NCBI GenBank assembly: GCA_045544735.1
Contig: JAZPZM010000032.1
Span: 1-15,102 of the forward strand
Reading direction: 5' to 3'
Length of the DNA: 15,102 nt
Source: CAG-390 sp045544735
Lineage (GTDB): Bacteria > Bacillota > Clostridia > Oscillospirales > CAG-272
Below, piece after piece: positions 1 to 7,046 of the stretch. Below the pieces are notes generated by a model, which was given only the letters and a program-made list of their open reading frames with translations, did no database searches and was not told the DNA's origin. Every line of letters begins with the position of its first letter. Position 1 is the stretch's first letter. A program made the position numbers and the translations under genes.

Positions 1-753
1 CTCTATAAGGAATCCATCGAACCCAACCTCACCGAGGGCAAGACGCTTGCCTTTGCTCACGGTTTCAATATCCATTTCGGATGCATCAAGCCCCCCAAGA
101 ACGTCAACGTCATTATGATCGCTCCCAAAGATCCCGGTCACACCGTTCGCTCCGAGTATCAGGCGGGCAAGGGTGTTCCTTGTCTGATCGCGGTTGAACA
201 GGATGCAACGGGGGATGCGTGGGATATTGGTCTTGCCTACGCTCTCGGTATCGGCGGTGCGAGGGCAGGCGTGCTGGAAACCACCTTCCGCACCGAAACC
301 GAAACTGACCTCTTTGGTGAGCAGGCTGTGCTGTGCGGCGGCGTTTGCGCTTTGATGCAGGCAGGCTACGAAACACTCGTAGAAGCAGGCTACGATCCGA
401 GAAACGCATATTTTGAGTGTATCCACGAAATGAAGCTGATCGTTGACCTCATCTACCAGAGCGGCTTTGCGGGAATGCGTTACTCTATCTCCAACACCGC
501 CGAGTACGGTGATTACGTCACAGGTCCCAAGATCATCACCGAGGACACCAAAAAGGCTATGAAAAAGATCCTTTCCGACATTCAGGACGGCACGTTTGCC
601 AAGGACTTTTTGCTCGATATGTCGTCCGCAGGCGCGCAGGTGCATTTCAACGCAATGAGAAAAAAGGCAAGCGAGCATCCGTCCGAGGTAGTCGGCGCGG
701 ATATCCGCAAGCTGTATAGCTGGAGCGATGAGGATAAGCTTATCAATAACTGA
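1..753 (+). CDS. ilvC: Ketol-acid reductoisomerase, C-terminal part (5' end outside window)
   Basis: This enzyme converts acetolactate or acetohydroxybutyrate to the dihydroxy acids of valine and isoleucine synthesis, using NADPH and Mg2+. The reading frame is open from base 1, giving 250 residues before the TGA. Class I enzymes have about 330 residues, so roughly the N-terminal quarter, with most of the nucleotide-binding fold, lies upstream. Visible family motifs are GHTVRSEY, the metal-binding stretch TETETDLFGEQAVLCGG, the helix HEMKLIVDLIYQSG and the substrate loop YSISNTAEYGD. The internal ATG at 115 is not the start, because the residues before it (for example KTLAFAHGFNIHFG and KPPKNVNVIMIAPKDPG) are conserved in the family. 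Only 14 bases, containing AGGAGGTGG, separate it from ilvD, so the two are surely co-transcribed. Identification is secure. Confidence 0.97.
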   Translation, partial: LYKESIEPNLTEGKTLAFAHGFNIHFGCIKPPKNVNVIMIAPKDPGHTVRSEYQAGKGVPCLIAVEQDATGDAWDIGLAYALGIGGARAGVLETTFRTETETDLFGEQAVLCGGVCALMQAGYETLVEAGYDPRNAYFECIHEMKLIVDLIYQSGFAGMRYSISNTAEYGDYVTGPKIITEDTKKAMKKILSDIQDGTFAKDFLLDMSSAGAQVHFNAMRKKASEHPSEVVGADIRKLYSWSDEDKLINN

Positions 754-767
754 CAGGAGGTGGCGTT

Positions 768-2423
768 ATGCCGAAAGAAAATGTAGTTACAGGTGTCCAC
801 AATGCACCGCACCGCAGCTTGTTTCACGCTCTGGGATTGACCGAGGAGGAGCAAAAAAGACCGCTTATCGGTATCGTCAGCTCCTATAACGAGATTGTAC
901 CGGGGCATATGAATCTCGACAAGATAGTGGACGCCGTCAAGCTCGGCGTTGCTATGGCAGGTGGTACGCCTATTGTCTTTCCCGCCATTGCCGTTTGTGA
1001 CGGTATTGCTATGGGACACACGGGTATGAAATATTCTCTTGTTACCCGTGATTTGATTGCAGACTCTACCGAAGCGATGGCACTCGCCCACGGCTTTGAC
1101 GGGCTCGTCATGGTGCCCAACTGCGACAAGAACGTGCCCGGGCTTCTCATGGCGGCGGCAAGAGTGAATATTCCCACCGTGTTCGTCAGCGGCGGTCCCA
1201 TGCTTGCAGGCAGAGTGGAAGGTAAAAAAACAAGTCTTTCTTCGATGTTCGAGGCGGTGGGCGCTTATAATGCGGGTAAGATAGACGGCGAAAAGCTCTA
1301 CGAATACGAGTGCAAGACCTGCCCCACCTGCGGCTCTTGCTCGGGTATGTACACGGCAAACTCGATGAACTGCCTGACCGAGGCACTCGGTATGGGGCTT
1401 CGCGGAAACGGCACGATCCCCGCGGTCTATTCCGCGCGCATCGAGCTTGCCAAGCACGCGGGCATGGCAGTAATGGAGCTTGTTCGCAAGAATATCTGCC
1501 CCCGCGATATTATGACCAAAGAAGCGCTTATGAATGCTCTTACCGTGGATATGGCGCTCGGTTGTTCCACCAACAGTATGCTTCATCTGCCCGCTATCGC
1601 CCACGAGTGCGGCGTGGAGCTGAGCTTGGATATTGCCAACGAGATCAGCGCGGTCACCCCTAACCTTTGCCATCTCGCTCCCGCAGGTCGCACCTATATG
1701 GAGGACCTGAACGAGGCGGGCGGCGTGTATGCGGTCATGAACGAGCTGACGAAAAAGGGGCTATTGAACACCGATTGCATGACCGTCACGGGCAAGACCA
1801 TTGGCGAGAACATTGCGGGCTGTATCAATCTCGATCCCGAGGTCATTCGCCCCGTGGATAATCCGTACAGCGAAACGGGCGGTATCGCGGTGCTCAAGGG
1901 CAATCTTGCCCCCGAGGGCAGCGTTGTCAAGCGTTCTGCCGTCCTGCCGGAAATGCTGATTCATGAAGGCCCTGCCAAGGTATTCGATTCGGAAGAAGAA
2001 GCGCAGGCGGCGATCAACGGCGGGAAGATCATAGCAGGCGACGTGGTCGTCATCCGCTACGAAGGCCCCAAGGGCGGTCCCGGTATGCGGGAGATGCTGA
2101 ATCCCACCTCCGCCATTATGGGAATGGGACTCGGCAACAGCGTCGCCCTCATCACCGATGGGCGCTTCAGCGGGGCAACCCGCGGCGCTTGCATCGGACA
2201 CGTAACGCCCGAGGCGGCGTCGGGCGGTATGATCGGCGTGGTCGAGGACGGCGATATCATAAGCATCAATATCCTCGAAAACACCGTTGAGCTTAAGGTG
2301 GACGCGGCGGTGCTTGCCGAGCGCATGAAGAACTTCGTACCCAAGAAAAAAGAACTGACCGGGTATCTGAAACGGTATGCCGCTCTCGTTTCGGGCGGTG
2401 CTTCGGGGGCAATACTGAATTGA
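768..2423 (+). CDS. ilvD: Dihydroxy-acid dehydratase
   Basis: This iron-sulfur enzyme dehydrates 2,3-dihydroxy-isovalerate and -methylvalerate to the 2-keto acids, the step after IlvC. The protein has 551 residues, within the family range (about 550-620). It starts at ATG 768 behind a strong AGGAGGTGG site. Family signatures are NCDKNVPG (Cys119), CPTCGSCSGMYTANSMNC (residues 185-202, Cys191 the likely cluster ligand), and the C-terminal GPKGGPGMREML, DGRFSGATRG and GHVTPEA blocks. Near residue 45 it reads VPGHMNL. Enzymes with a [2Fe-2S] cluster usually have a cysteine here, while E. coli IlvD, a [4Fe-4S] enzyme, has VPGH. I infer an oxygen-sensitive [4Fe-4S] cluster, which fits an anaerobe. 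The stop codon overlaps the start of the next gene. Confidence 0.98.
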   Translation: MPKENVVTGVHNAPHRSLFHALGLTEEEQKRPLIGIVSSYNEIVPGHMNLDKIVDAVKLGVAMAGGTPIVFPAIAVCDGIAMGHTGMKYSLVTRDLIADSTEAMALAHGFDGLVMVPNCDKNVPGLLMAAARVNIPTVFVSGGPMLAGRVEGKKTSLSSMFEAVGAYNAGKIDGEKLYEYECKTCPTCGSCSGMYTANSMNCLTEALGMGLRGNGTIPAVYSARIELAKHAGMAVMELVRKNICPRDIMTKEALMNALTVDMALGCSTNSMLHLPAIAHECGVELSLDIANEISAVTPNLCHLAPAGRTYMEDLNEAGGVYAVMNELTKKGLLNTDCMTVTGKTIGENIAGCINLDPEVIRPVDNPYSETGGIAVLKGNLAPEGSVVKRSAVLPEMLIHEGPAKVFDSEEEAQAAINGGKIIAGDVVVIRYEGPKGGPGMREMLNPTSAIMGMGLGNSVALITDGRFSGATRGACIGHVTPEAASGGMIGVVEDGDIISINILENTVELKVDAAVLAERMKNFVPKKKELTGYLKRYAALVSGGASGAILN

Positions 2424-3589
2424 TGATGAAAGAACTCAAGGACAAATTATTCGCTCTTTGTATTTTCCGCGATCTTTTGGAGGATCGAGTGCTTGATGCG
2501 CTGTTTTCCCACATCAAGCACCCCTCCGTCGTAAGCTACGCCGAATTCGTATCTCTTTTGTATGCGGCCAACGGCGGCGATCTCGGAGAATACGTCAAGG
2601 AGCTTTGCCTGAACAGCGAAAACGTGTATGTGAAAACGGTTGCCGCCCAAAAAAGTATACCCAGCTATATGCGGGAAGCCCTGGAAGCAGAGCTGGAGGT
2701 TTTGCAAGAGGTATCCGCACTTGACAAGGAGACGCTTTGCGCTCCCTTAAAGTATAGCGGATTTCTTCCCGACTTTACAACCACCAAGCTCCACTTGAAG
2801 GATATCTATATGCACCGCGCCGAGAACATCGAAAAATACGGCTACGGCATCTATGCAAAGCACAAAATGTTCTACGTGGACGAGGGCGGTTGTATCGTTC
2901 CCGTTTTCAATCCCGACAAGACCGAGCTTTGTGATCTCGTTGACTATGAACGTGAGCGTCAGATCGTGATTGACAACACCAAGGCATTACTCGCGGGCAA
3001 GCCCGCCGCGAACATTCTCTTGACAGGGGACGCAGGTACAGGCAAATCCTCAACCGTAAAAGCAGTAGCCAATGCGCTGTGGGACGAGGGGCTTCGCATT
3101 GTTGAAATGCGGAAGGATCAGCTTCGCAGTATTCCGAAGGTGCTGGACGAGCTCTCGAGCAATCCTCTGAAATTCGTGCTGTTTATTGACGACCTTTCAT
3201 TTCTCGCGGACGATGACAATTTCAATGCGCTCAAGGCTGTGCTCGAAGGCTCGGTTACGGCAAAGTCAAGTAACGTGGTAATCTATGCTACAAGCAACCG
3301 CCGACACGTTATAAAAGAAACCTTCTCCGACAGAGAAGGCGACGACGTTCACCGTAACGATACGATGCAAGAGCTTATATCTCTTTCGGAGCGCTTCGGT
3401 ATCCACATCACGTTCTCCAAGCCGAACAAACAGATTTTCTTAAACATCGTTCATCACTTAGCTAATGAAAATGGCATAGATATGCCGACGGACGAGCTTG
3501 ACCTGCTTGCCGAGCGCTTTGCGCTTGAACGTGGCGGAAGAAGCGCAAGACTTGCAAGGCAATTTATTGATGGGTTACTCGCGAGGTGA
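2423..3589 (+). CDS. AAA+ ATPase of the DUF815 family
   Basis: The protein has 388 residues and a C-terminal AAA+ module. Walker A is GDAGTGKSS (202-210), Walker B is VLFIDD in FVLFIDDLSF (251-260), and the sensor-1 block is YATSNRRH (288-295). The LKAVLEGSV and SLSERFGI blocks fit DUF815 proteins, whose cellular role is not established. The N-terminal 180 residues are helical and family-specific, and I see no catalytic motif there. ATG 2423 overlaps the ilvD TGA (TGATG), and a second ATG follows directly at 2426. The only nearby purine-rich site is GGGGGC at 2405-2410, so translation is probably coupled to ilvD. The stop lies 7 bases before the next gene. The position after ilvCD may be only operon packing, since nothing in the sequence links it to amino acid synthesis. 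Confidence 0.9.
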   Translation: MMKELKDKLFALCIFRDLLEDRVLDALFSHIKHPSVVSYAEFVSLLYAANGGDLGEYVKELCLNSENVYVKTVAAQKSIPSYMREALEAELEVLQEVSALDKETLCAPLKYSGFLPDFTTTKLHLKDIYMHRAENIEKYGYGIYAKHKMFYVDEGGCIVPVFNPDKTELCDLVDYERERQIVIDNTKALLAGKPAANILLTGDAGTGKSSTVKAVANALWDEGLRIVEMRKDQLRSIPKVLDELSSNPLKFVLFIDDLSFLADDDNFNALKAVLEGSVTAKSSNVVIYATSNRRHVIKETFSDREGDDVHRNDTMQELISLSERFGIHITFSKPNKQIFLNIVHHLANENGIDMPTDELDLLAERFALERGGRSARLARQFIDGLLAR

Positions 3590-3596
3590 AAGAGAT

Positions 3597-4028
3597 ATGT
3601 ATTTTGATGATTTGAAGATCGGTATGATGGTGGATATAGCACCTGCCATAATTGAGAAAGAAAAAATGATGGCTTTTGCTCTTGATTACGATAATATTCC
3701 GCTTCATACCGACGAGGAATATGCCAAGACTACGACCTTCGGCAAGCTGATTGCTCCCGGTGTGATGTCCTTTATGTCGGTATGGGCAAAGTATTTGGAG
3801 GTGGACTTTTTCGGTGAAGAACTGCTTGCAGGAAAATCCACCAAGATCGAATGGTTAAAGCCTGTTTTTGCCGATGATGTGCTTACGGGAAAAGCTACAA
3901 TATCCAATCTTGTCAAGCGAAGCGCAAAGAACGGACTTGTCGAGATCACGATCGAAGCCTATAACCAAGACAGTGTACTTGTTTTGACAGATGTTACCGA
4001 AGCGATAGTGAAGTGCAGAATTAGATAG
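3597..4028 (+). CDS. MaoC-like hot-dog fold dehydratase/hydratase
   Basis: This is a single-domain protein of 143 residues, the usual size for a one-domain MaoC-type (R)-specific hydratase. The core motif is DYDNIPLHTDEEYAK (30-44). It keeps the Asp (D32) and His (H37) pair and the Pro of the active loop, but the Asn of the classic GDxNPLH form is Ile here. It is therefore closer to the FDPxPxH variant. The downstream FGKLIAPGV (48-56) and WLKPVFADD (86-94) fit the family. Likely substrates are acyl thioesters (CoA or ACP), but the exact one cannot be read from the sequence. ATG 3597 was chosen because AGGTG at 3584-3588 is well spaced and residues 1-10 (MYFDDLKIGM) match the usual MaoC N-terminus. 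An in-frame ATG at 3498 would lie inside the ATPase gene. It is the last gene before a terminator. Confidence 0.85.
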   Translation: MYFDDLKIGMMVDIAPAIIEKEKMMAFALDYDNIPLHTDEEYAKTTTFGKLIAPGVMSFMSVWAKYLEVDFFGEELLAGKSTKIEWLKPVFADDVLTGKATISNLVKRSAKNGLVEITIEAYNQDSVLVLTDVTEAIVKCRIR

Positions 4029-4038
4029 AGACAATAGC

Positions 4039-4077
4039 AAAACGCCACCTTAGACTTTCATCTAAGATGGCGTTTTT
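4039..4077 (+). terminator. Intrinsic terminator of the ilv unit
   Basis: A 16-base stem (4039-4054 paired with 4061-4076) has one C-A mismatch and a 6-base loop (CTTTCA). The 3' arm ends in a run of five T at 4073-4077, followed by GTT. It begins 10 bases after the stop of the MaoC-like gene. The opposite strand ends in a shorter T run and would terminate less well. Confidence 0.92.
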
Positions 4078-4143
4078 GTTCGTATCAGAGCGAACCCTTC
4101 ACGGCGAAGCCGCCGCTGAAAAAGTAAGTGTTCGTCCAATACA

Positions 4144-4352
4144 CGTTTGGTGGAGGCGAACCGCGGTCAAAAATGGTTGATAATTATAGAAATTTTCTCC
4201 GAAATTTGCCCCGAAGGGCAGTGGAGATACCAAATCCAACCTTTCACGCCGGCGTCATCGGTCGCGAGTACCTAAGATTTAGCGTTGAACCCGTCACAAC
4301 AAAGTAAATTATCAACCGTTTGGTGGCGGTCTTCGCTGTATGCAAAGGTTGG
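4144..4352. repeat. Overlapping inverted and direct repeats, possible structured RNA or small repeat element
   Basis: An 11-base perfect inverted repeat, GGTTGATAATT at 4175-4185 and AATTATCAACC at 4307-4317, extends imperfectly outward for about 10 more bases with gaps. A second 9-base perfect inverted repeat pairs CCAACCTTT at 4236-4244 with AAAGGTTGG at 4344-4352. The two pairs interleave, which is a pseudoknot-like order. CGTTTGGTGG occurs twice in direct orientation at 4144-4153 and 4317-4326, each next to an arm of the first repeat. The 11-base match is unlikely by chance in so short a stretch; the 9-base one is not conclusive. Confidence 0.45.
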
Positions 4353-4382
4353 TAACTACAAAATATGAATTCTGTATATTAT

Positions 4383-4424
4383 GGGGAGGGAAAGGCATCC
4401 GCAAAGAATGCCTTTAATCGCCCC
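4383..4424. other. Hairpin with perfect 8-base core stem
   Basis: AAAGGCAT (4391-4398) pairs with ATGCCTTT (4408-4415) across a 9-base loop. GGGG (4383-4386) can pair with CCCC (4421-4424) outside it, across an internal loop. There is no T run after it on the + strand, so it is not an intrinsic terminator in that direction. Its role is unknown. Confidence 0.45.
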
Positions 4425-4448
4425 GTGAAGTTAAATGGAGGAAAACGT

Positions 4449-4466
4449 TTGTTAAGGTTTTAACAA
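4449..4466. promoter_or_regulatory. Operator-like dyad TTGTTAAggttTTAACAA
   Basis: This is a perfect 7-base inverted repeat with a 4-base centre. It lies about 170 bases before the -35 box of the polysaccharide promoter. It could bind a dimeric repressor or activator. TTGTTA in its left half could also be the -35 box of a weak promoter, with TAAAAA at 4473-4478 after 18 bases. No regulator gene is nearby to support either reading. Confidence 0.35.
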
Positions 4467-4632
4467 TCTGGGTAAAAATTCCGCCAAACAGCGTTCTGAA
4501 ATCAGCTCCAACAAAAGCGGCAGTGCCTGATTTACGACTTCAAAATAATGAATACAGCGCGCATAAGAGACATTTTTGTGCATGTTAGCCAAAAAAACGT
4601 TGAGAATTCCCCAAAATTGTGCTAATTATGTA

Positions 4633-4661
4633 TTGCAAGTAAAAGGAAAAAGTGGTATAAT
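4633..4661 (+). promoter_or_regulatory. Sigma-A promoter with extended -10 for the polysaccharide locus
   Basis: TTGCAA (4633-4638) and TATAAT (4656-4661) are separated by 17 bases, and TGG directly precedes the -10 box (TGnTATAAT, extended -10). The region is AT-rich. Transcription would begin near 4668, leaving a leader of about 100 bases before the ATG at 4768. This is the best promoter in the window and the likely start of the polysaccharide operon. Confidence 0.82.
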
Positions 4662-4752
4662 TAATTATATTTTTAGTTTAATTGCCACGGCAAAAAGCAA
4701 GCATGTGGTTTTGACTGTAGGATGCGCGGCTACCTGCGCTTTTGACGAATCC

Positions 4753-4758
4753 AAGGAG
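4753..4758 (+). promoter_or_regulatory. Ribosome binding site that fixes the start of the Wzz-like gene
   Basis: AAGGAG lies 9 bases before ATG 4768. The frame is also open from an ATG at 4576, but that extension would run through the -10 box at 4656-4661 and add 64 residues with no family likeness. The start at 4768 is therefore preferred. Confidence 0.85.
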
Positions 4759-4767
4759 CAAAAACAA

Positions 4768-5550
4768 ATGGAAAAACAGGAAAATAAAGCAAACGAATAT
4801 TACACGATCGATATTTTACATATCGTCAAGGCGCTTTGGAAGAAAGCGTGGCTTATTATTCTTTGCGGCTTTTTGGGAGCTGTGATAGGATTTTCAATAT
4901 CTGCCTTTGCAATCGCGCCGACCTACTCCTCAAACATCAAGCTGTACGTTAACAACAGCTCGTTCTCGCTCGGCAACACGAATTTCAGTATCAGCTCCTC
5001 GGAGCTTAGCGCGGCGCAGAGCCTTGTTCGTACCTACGGCGAGATACTTGGAAGCCGTAGCACCCTTGAGCGCGTGATAGAGAAGGCAGACGTTGATTAT
5101 ACTTGGAAGGAACTTTCCAAAATGATCAGTTATGCCCCTTCAAACGATACCGAAATAATGCGCGTAACCGTTACCTGCGAAGATCCATACGAGGCAAGCA
5201 AGATCGCCAACACGATCGCAGAGGTTCTCCCTATGAGAATTTCAGAGATCATTGACGGTGCATCGATGGAGGTCGTTGACTCCGCGATCCCCGATCTTCA
5301 AAAGGTCGCACCCAGCATAACCAAATATACCGCCATCGGTCTTATTCTTGCCGCATTTTTGGCGGTTGCGGCAATTACTGCAACGGCGCTTATGGATGAC
5401 ACCATCCACGACGAGGAATACATCCTCAAAACCTATGACTATCCGATACTCGGTAAGATACCGAACCTTCTTGACACGGGCAGCAAGTCCTATTTCTACT
5501 ACTCTCAAAAGCAACGGGGAACGTCGGACGGCGGAAAGGAGAATTCGTAA
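4768..5550 (+). CDS. cpsC: Wzz/CpsC-family chain-length regulator, BY-kinase membrane adaptor
   Basis: The 260-residue protein has the layout of Gram-positive CpsC/YwqC (CapA) adaptors. A short cytoplasmic N-terminus carries the YYTIDILHIVKALWKKAW block (11-28). It is followed by a membrane segment (about 28-50), an outside domain (51-186), a second membrane segment (about 187-208) and a cytoplasmic tail. The TYSS-I-LYV stretch after the first membrane segment and the ILGKIPN block near the end (227-233) are typical of Wzz proteins. In these systems the adaptor's C-terminus activates the partner tyrosine kinase, and the pair sets polymer length or export. Its TAA is directly followed by the ATG of the kinase gene. 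It is the first gene after the promoter at 4633-4661. The symbol follows the family name, and orthology to one characterised protein is not shown. Confidence 0.92.
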   Translation: MEKQENKANEYYTIDILHIVKALWKKAWLIILCGFLGAVIGFSISAFAIAPTYSSNIKLYVNNSSFSLGNTNFSISSSELSAAQSLVRTYGEILGSRSTLERVIEKADVDYTWKELSKMISYAPSNDTEIMRVTVTCEDPYEASKIANTIAEVLPMRISEIIDGASMEVVDSAIPDLQKVAPSITKYTAIGLILAAFLAVAAITATALMDDTIHDEEYILKTYDYPILGKIPNLLDTGSKSYFYYSQKQRGTSDGGKENS

Positions 5551-6309
5551 ATGGGGCTCTTTTCAAAGAAACGCCACAATGATTTTTTGTTGGGAAGTGG
5601 CGAAAACAAAAAAACACTCCATAAAAATCTTGAATTTACCGCTACCGAGCAGTACAAGGTGATCAGGGCAAACCTTGACTTCACCTTACCCGAGGATGAG
5701 AAATGTCCCGTCATCGGCGTAACAAGCTCGATGCGTGGAGAAGGAAAGAGCACGACGGCAGTTAATCTCTCGTACGTGCTTGCCGAAAAGGGAAGCAGGG
5801 TGCTTTTGATAGACGCCGACCTGCGTATTCCTTCGATAGCCAAAAAGCTTGAGATAGAAAGCTCGCCCGGACTTGCCGACCTCTTACGCGGTAGAGGGGC
5901 GCAGATTTCCGAATTCAAGTCGCCCCTGATTGACAACTGGTTCATTCTCCCGTCGGGAGATATCCCCCCGAACCCCTCCGAACTTCTCGGCTCAAGCAGA
6001 ATGGCAAGCATCCTTGCAAAATTCCGCGAGATGTTCGATTATATTATTATAGACCTCCCGCCCGTTAACATCGTATCCGATGCGGTTGCTATTTCAAGTC
6101 TTATTTCGGGTATGATCGTTGTGATCCGTGAGGAATACACCGAGAAAAAGGAGCTTGAGCGTTGCTTCAGACAGCTTAAGCTTTCAAACGTAAACATTCT
6201 CGGATGCGTTATGAACGAAGCAAAATCGGGCAGCGGTTCATACGGGAAGTACAAAAAATACAAATATTACAAGTACTACAAAACTCCTTCAAAGGATACA
6301 GAGTCGTGA
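5551..6309 (+). CDS. cpsD: CpsD/YwqD-type tyrosine autokinase (BY-kinase)
   Basis: The protein has 252 residues, normal for the separate-kinase Gram-positive type. Walker A is GEGKST (63-68) in SSMRGEGKST, Walker A' is LLIDADLR (85-92), and Walker B is YIIIDLPP (164-171). EQYKVIRANL (33-42) is the N-terminal interaction helix of the family. The C-terminus (231-243) is a tyrosine cluster with seven Tyr in 13 residues, alternating with Lys: the expected autophosphorylation tail. It works with the upstream adaptor at the inner face of the membrane and is dephosphorylated by the product of the next gene. The ATG at 5551 follows the adaptor stop with no gap, and GGAAAGGAG ends about 10 bases earlier. 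The stop TGA overlaps the next start (GTGA). Confidence 0.96.
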   Translation: MGLFSKKRHNDFLLGSGENKKTLHKNLEFTATEQYKVIRANLDFTLPEDEKCPVIGVTSSMRGEGKSTTAVNLSYVLAEKGSRVLLIDADLRIPSIAKKLEIESSPGLADLLRGRGAQISEFKSPLIDNWFILPSGDIPPNPSELLGSSRMASILAKFREMFDYIIIDLPPVNIVSDAVAISSLISGMIVVIREEYTEKKELERCFRQLKLSNVNILGCVMNEAKSGSGSYGKYKKYKYYKYYKTPSKDTES

Positions 6310-7007
6310 TAGATTGGCACAGTCATATTCTGCCCAACATGGATGATGGAAGCCACAGCGTGGCTGAAAGCATATCCCTTCTCAATCTGGAGCGCTCGCA
6401 GGGCGTAAGCGTTGTTGTGGCAACACCGCACTTTTACGCCAACGACGAGTCGGTCGATTCGTTTTTGTCGAGGCGCACCGTCGCCATGAATAAGCTGAAA
6501 GCAGATACGACAGACGGCTTGCCCCAAATAATTCTCGGAGCTGAGGTAAAATACTACCACGGCGTAAGGCGAATGGAAGGGCTTTCCTCCTTGAGAATAG
6601 AGGGCACAAAATTATTACTATTGGAAATGCCGCTTAGTAAATGGACGGAATTTATGATCAGAGAACTGTTTGAGTTATCTGCTAAAAGCGGTATTCAAGT
6701 AGTCCTTGCGCACGCGGAGAGGTATTGGAAGCTCCAAGACCATTCTACGTGGGCGAGGCTGAGCGAATGTGGCATAATGTTCCAGGCAAACGCAAGCTTT
6801 TTTGCGTCATTTTCGTCAAGACGAAGGGCTATCAGTCTTTTGAAGGACGGAATGATCCACATAATAGGCTCCGATTGTCATAACCTAACGTCGCGCCCCC
6901 CAAATCTCGCCAAGACATTTGATATCATCAGAAAAAAGCTTGGCAATGAGTACGTAACCCAAATGAATGAGTACGGAGATTTCCTGCTCAAAACGAACAG
7001 ACAATAA
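6306..7007 (+). CDS. cpsB: CpsB/YwqE-type PHP-fold tyrosine phosphatase
   Basis: This is a metal-dependent protein-tyrosine phosphatase of the PHP family, 233 residues long. It resets the BY-kinase and so controls the phosphorylation cycle of capsule synthesis. Metal-ligand motifs appear in the expected order: WHSHILPNMDDGS (H5, H7, D13), ATPHF (H42), GAEVKYYHG (E80), LAHAERY (H136) and GSDCHN (D190, H192). The start is GTG 6306, overlapping the kinase stop TGA, with AAAGGA at 6291-6296 nine bases upstream. An ATG at 6204 lies inside the kinase frame and adds unrelated residues. Family members typically begin MIDxHSH, and this one reads VIDWHSH, which supports the GTG start. The overlap suggests coupled translation and matched amounts of kinase and phosphatase. 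Confidence 0.95.
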   Translation: MIDWHSHILPNMDDGSHSVAESISLLNLERSQGVSVVVATPHFYANDESVDSFLSRRTVAMNKLKADTTDGLPQIILGAEVKYYHGVRRMEGLSSLRIEGTKLLLLEMPLSKWTEFMIRELFELSAKSGIQVVLAHAERYWKLQDHSTWARLSECGIMFQANASFFASFSSRRRAISLLKDGMIHIIGSDCHNLTSRPPNLAKTFDIIRKKLGNEYVTQMNEYGDFLLKTNRQ

Positions 7008-7046
7008 ATATTCAGCTTTTTACAGAACAGAAAGGTAGGTACCAAA

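Larger units (their letters stand above)
4078..4632. other. Gene-free stretch with dispersed hairpins and repeats
   Basis: I see no convincing gene on either strand: open frames are short and lack a ribosome binding site. The stretch has small hairpins, for example CGGC-GAA-GCCG near 4103-4113 and TGCCC-CGAA-GGGCA at 4207-4220. It also has longer-range inverted repeats, a 10-base direct repeat and an operator-like dyad, listed separately. It separates the ilv terminator from the polysaccharide promoter. It could hold a structured RNA, a small repeat element, or remnants of decayed sequence. Confidence 0.6.

Noticed and set aside
582..1673. Long open frame on the - strand (363 codons) opposite ilvC/ilvD
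   Set aside because: It lies wholly against two secure genes, has no recognisable domain, and is explained by the codon bias of the + strand genes.
4576..4767. Extension of the Wzz-like gene to an earlier in-frame ATG
   Set aside because: It would pass through the near-consensus promoter and add residues unlike the family, while a good ribosome site precedes ATG 4768.
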